Shown: piece by piece, positions 62,341 to 64,000 of the stretch
Numbering within the stretch: the first letter of the stretch is position 1
Layout of the letters: every line of letters begins with the position of its first letter
DNA from: Pseudomonadota bacterium
GTDB lineage: Bacteria > Pseudomonadota > Alphaproteobacteria > Rhizobiales > Devosiaceae
NCBI GenBank assembly: GCA_023391095.1
Contig: JAEWBN010000022.1
Location: forward strand, 186,001-250,000
Length of the DNA stretch: 64,000 bases
Direction: 5' to 3'
Made by a program: the position numbers and the translations under genes
Notes under the pieces: model-generated
What the model saw: the letters and a program-made list of their open reading frames with translations, nothing else
Told to the model about the DNA's origin: nothing
Database searches by the model: none

Positions 62341-62355
62341 TTAGAACGGTTCGAA
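62341..62355. promoter_or_regulatory. Candidate iron-control element (Irr/ICE-like)
   Basis: TTAGAA-CGG-TTCGAA at 62341-62355 is a near-perfect inverted repeat (one mismatched pair) close to the rhizobial ICE form TTTAGAA..TTCTAAA recognised by Irr. It is about 105 bp upstream of the fbpA start, in an AT-rich stretch (62280-62400) fit for a promoter. RirA or Fur control is the alternative. Confidence 0.45.
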
Positions 62356-62407
62356 ATTGCGTGCAATAAATCGAACAGATTCAGCCCATTAGCTGACAGA
62401 AAAAATC

Positions 62408-63997
62408 TTATTTTGTTTCCTGATCAACTTGACCTGGACGCCGATCAACAAGGTCGGCGGGAATTTTGAGGCTGAACAACATTCCATCAGCCCCGGCAGG
62501 GTCCACCGACAGCGAGACCGCATTGACCGCCAGAAGCGAGCGAGTCAGGGCCAAGCCCACACTGGAGCGGACCGGCGCCAGCACCTGTCCGGTCTTGTCC
62601 ACGCCGTCGCGGAAGACGACAAACCGCTCGGCCATATCAACCGCATGGGCGGAACTGTCCCGGACATGGATGGCGATCGCGCCGTCGTCATGGTGCTGAG
62701 CCGAGATCACCACCGCGCCGCCCATGGGCGTCTGATCGATGGCGCTGGCCAGCAGGTTGAGCACCGCCTGCTCCAGCGACGCACTGTCGGCCGTGATGTG
62801 CGGCAGCGATTCGGAAATGGCGTTGCGCACGATCACACGGGCCATATTGGCCTGATCCTTGATCCGGATGACGCAGCTTTCGAGCAGCGCCGTGAGGTCG
62901 AGGCTGGCGCGCTGGGCGAGATAGCGCCCTTCCCGCAGGCGGGCATAGTCATCCAGTTCATTGACCAGCGCCGCAATTTCCTGCCCGGCAGACGCAATGT
63001 CCTCGGCATAGCCCAGGCTGCGCTCGTCCAATGTGCCGCTGAGGCCGGGAGAGCGAAGCAATTCGGAAAAACCGATGATCGTGTTCAAGGGGCGCCGGAT
63101 GCCGCGGCTGATGCGCGAGAGCAGCGCTGGGTCAGCTTCTCCCCCACCGCCTATGCGCGCGGGTGTCGTCTGGCGGTGGCGCACGAGAGCGAAGTAGCCG
63201 GAAACGACGCCGGACTGTCCTGCTGCAAAAACAATGATGTCGGCCTTGCCATCGCGTCCACGCAGATGAAGGCTCGGCCGTGTGGTTTCGGCAAAGCGGG
63301 CGGGCTTTTCAATAAAGGCCTTCAAGGCCAGCGCGTCATCATCGGCGACGAGACCGGCGAGAGGCTGGCCGACCAGAACGCGACCCGGCGAGAGCAGCGC
63401 AGCGGCAGTGGCATCGCCATTGCTCACCATGCCGTTGCGGCTGATTTCGAGATAGCCGTCGCCCATGGTCTGGGCGAAAGTCTGGGTGAAGGCGCGCACG
63501 GCATCTTCGTGACCGGTGCGCACTTCGGTCGTGCTGGCCGAAAGCATGAGCGCGGGCCGCCCCTGCCAGGACATGGATTGTAGCCGCGCCGTCACCGGCA
63601 CCAGCGTTCCATTGCGCTGGACAAGGTGATTGACCGGTCCTGCGCTCTGCTCGCCCGGCCCAACGGCGGGGAATACGGCGGCCAAGCCTGCCGCGCGGAG
63701 GCTTTCCACCGAATCGTAGCCCACCATTTCGGTGATGGCGCGATTGGCAAAAAGGATCTGCTGATCCCGGAACACCAGGATGCCCAAAGGCAGCCGGTTC
63801 AACACCAGCGTTTCGCCACCCAGATTGATCAGCGCGCCGCCGCCCGAGGGTGCCGGCACATCCTGGGGCGGACCGACAGGTGCGGGCACCTGACCGTTCC
63901 GGTCCCCGATCTTGTCCGAGAGGATGCGGGAAAGTTCGTCGAAATTGTACCGCGATACGCGCTCGACATCATTGTCAGCCGGCACGTCGGTATCCAT
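62408..63997 (-). CDS. PdhS/CckA-like sensor kinase homolog lacking the phospho-acceptor His; probably 5'-partial
   Basis: A 529-residue frame whose first Met is 3 bp from the right edge, so the protein probably continues upstream, as PdhS-type proteins are usually much longer. It has a PAS domain (residues ~65-155), a second PAS-like region (~170-280), a DHp-like helix pair (~290-350) and a HATPase-like fold (~375-510). The His-box reads ISRGIRRPLNTIIGF, with R298 replacing the His and G299 the Glu of the usual SHEIRTPLN. The N-box NLLSNA is NLLASA, and DTGIG is DSSAH. It is therefore likely a catalytically dead pseudokinase, possibly a regulator like DivL. Confidence 0.82.
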   Translation of the reverse strand: MDTDVPADNDVERVSRYNFDELSRILSDKIGDRNGQVPAPVGPPQDVPAPSGGGALINLGGETLVLNRLPLGILVFRDQQILFANRAITEMVGYDSVESLRAAGLAAVFPAVGPGEQSAGPVNHLVQRNGTLVPVTARLQSMSWQGRPALMLSASTTEVRTGHEDAVRAFTQTFAQTMGDGYLEISRNGMVSNGDATAAALLSPGRVLVGQPLAGLVADDDALALKAFIEKPARFAETTRPSLHLRGRDGKADIIVFAAGQSGVVSGYFALVRHRQTTPARIGGGGEADPALLSRISRGIRRPLNTIIGFSELLRSPGLSGTLDERSLGYAEDIASAGQEIAALVNELDDYARLREGRYLAQRASLDLTALLESCVIRIKDQANMARVIVRNAISESLPHITADSASLEQAVLNLLASAIDQTPMGGAVVISAQHHDDGAIAIHVRDSSAHAVDMAERFVVFRDGVDKTGQVLAPVRSSVGLALTRSLLAVNAVSLSVDPAGADGMLFSLKIPADLVDRRPGQVDQETK

Positions 63998-64000
63998 CTG

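Overview
The window is a dense, GC-rich (about 64-66% by eye) alphaproteobacterial chromosome segment. Evidence for this placement includes a CIRCE-controlled groESL with a CTTGAC-N17-CTATAT promoter, a Zur-type zinc locus, an rsmE-gshA arrangement, Mrp without the CxxC motif, a PdhS-like sensor protein and intergenic palindromic repeats. Taken together this suggests Hyphomicrobiales, and I would guess the Devosia/Pelagibacterium group. That genus-level placement is inference. Nearly all genes are intact and of housekeeping or nutrient-uptake type. I saw no insertion sequence, prophage, CRISPR array, tRNA or rRNA.

Layout. 1-8.7 kb: an inositol-monophosphatase-family gene cut by the left edge, a DUF6101-like protein, ubiA, rsmE, gshA, a three-unit palindromic repeat cluster, purD and a patatin-like hydrolase. 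7.7-13 kb: a quinone-oxidoreductase-like gene with an Xre regulator and a membrane protein, a DUF1801 protein, tadA, a methyltransferase and a membrane-anchored alpha/beta hydrolase. 13-18.7 kb: mutL, a fused ring-cleaving-dioxygenase/hydrolase gene, and two divergent citrate-synthase-like genes, one carrying an N-terminal DNA-binding domain. 18.8-24 kb: an Entner-Doudoroff operon (BadF-type kinase, zwf, pgl, edd). 24-30.5 kb: a CDF transporter, small secreted proteins, DUF2164 and DUF486 proteins, and a complete znuA/znuCB-zur zinc locus with two candidate Zur boxes. 30.5-39.7 kb: a GFA protein, rsmD, a pseudouridine synthase with a long repetitive tail, a lipoprotein, lspA, ileS, ribF and a HAD hydrolase. 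39.8-45.5 kb: a degenerate EAL protein, a ROK regulator, a sigma-54 response regulator, a DMT transporter and two small conserved proteins. 45.6-54.4 kb: groESL, etfBA, an aromatic/aspartate aminotransferase, a fructose-6-phosphate-aldolase-type transaldolase, mrp and a GH1 beta-glucosidase. 54.4-64 kb: an oligopeptide-type ABC operon, an fbpAB iron transporter with an Irr-like box upstream, and a histidine-kinase-like protein lacking its phospho-acceptor histidine and probably cut by the right edge.

How it fits together. Central carbon flow is represented by the ED enzymes, a transaldolase/aldolase and a beta-glucosidase. Zinc and iron uptake each have a plausible local operator. The least explained module is the divergent citrate-synthase pair around 17.5 kb: an 84-bp shared promoter contains an 18-bp perfect palindrome plus a tandem 8-bp repeat, one paralog carries a MerR/excisionase-like HTH and an intact catalytic triad, and the other has Glu where the catalytic Asp is expected. 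Other points worth checking are the dioxygenase-hydrolase fusion, a low-GC patch inside the ileS editing domain, the His-rich tail on ZnuC and the pseudokinase at the right edge. I found no clearly new defence or mobile system.
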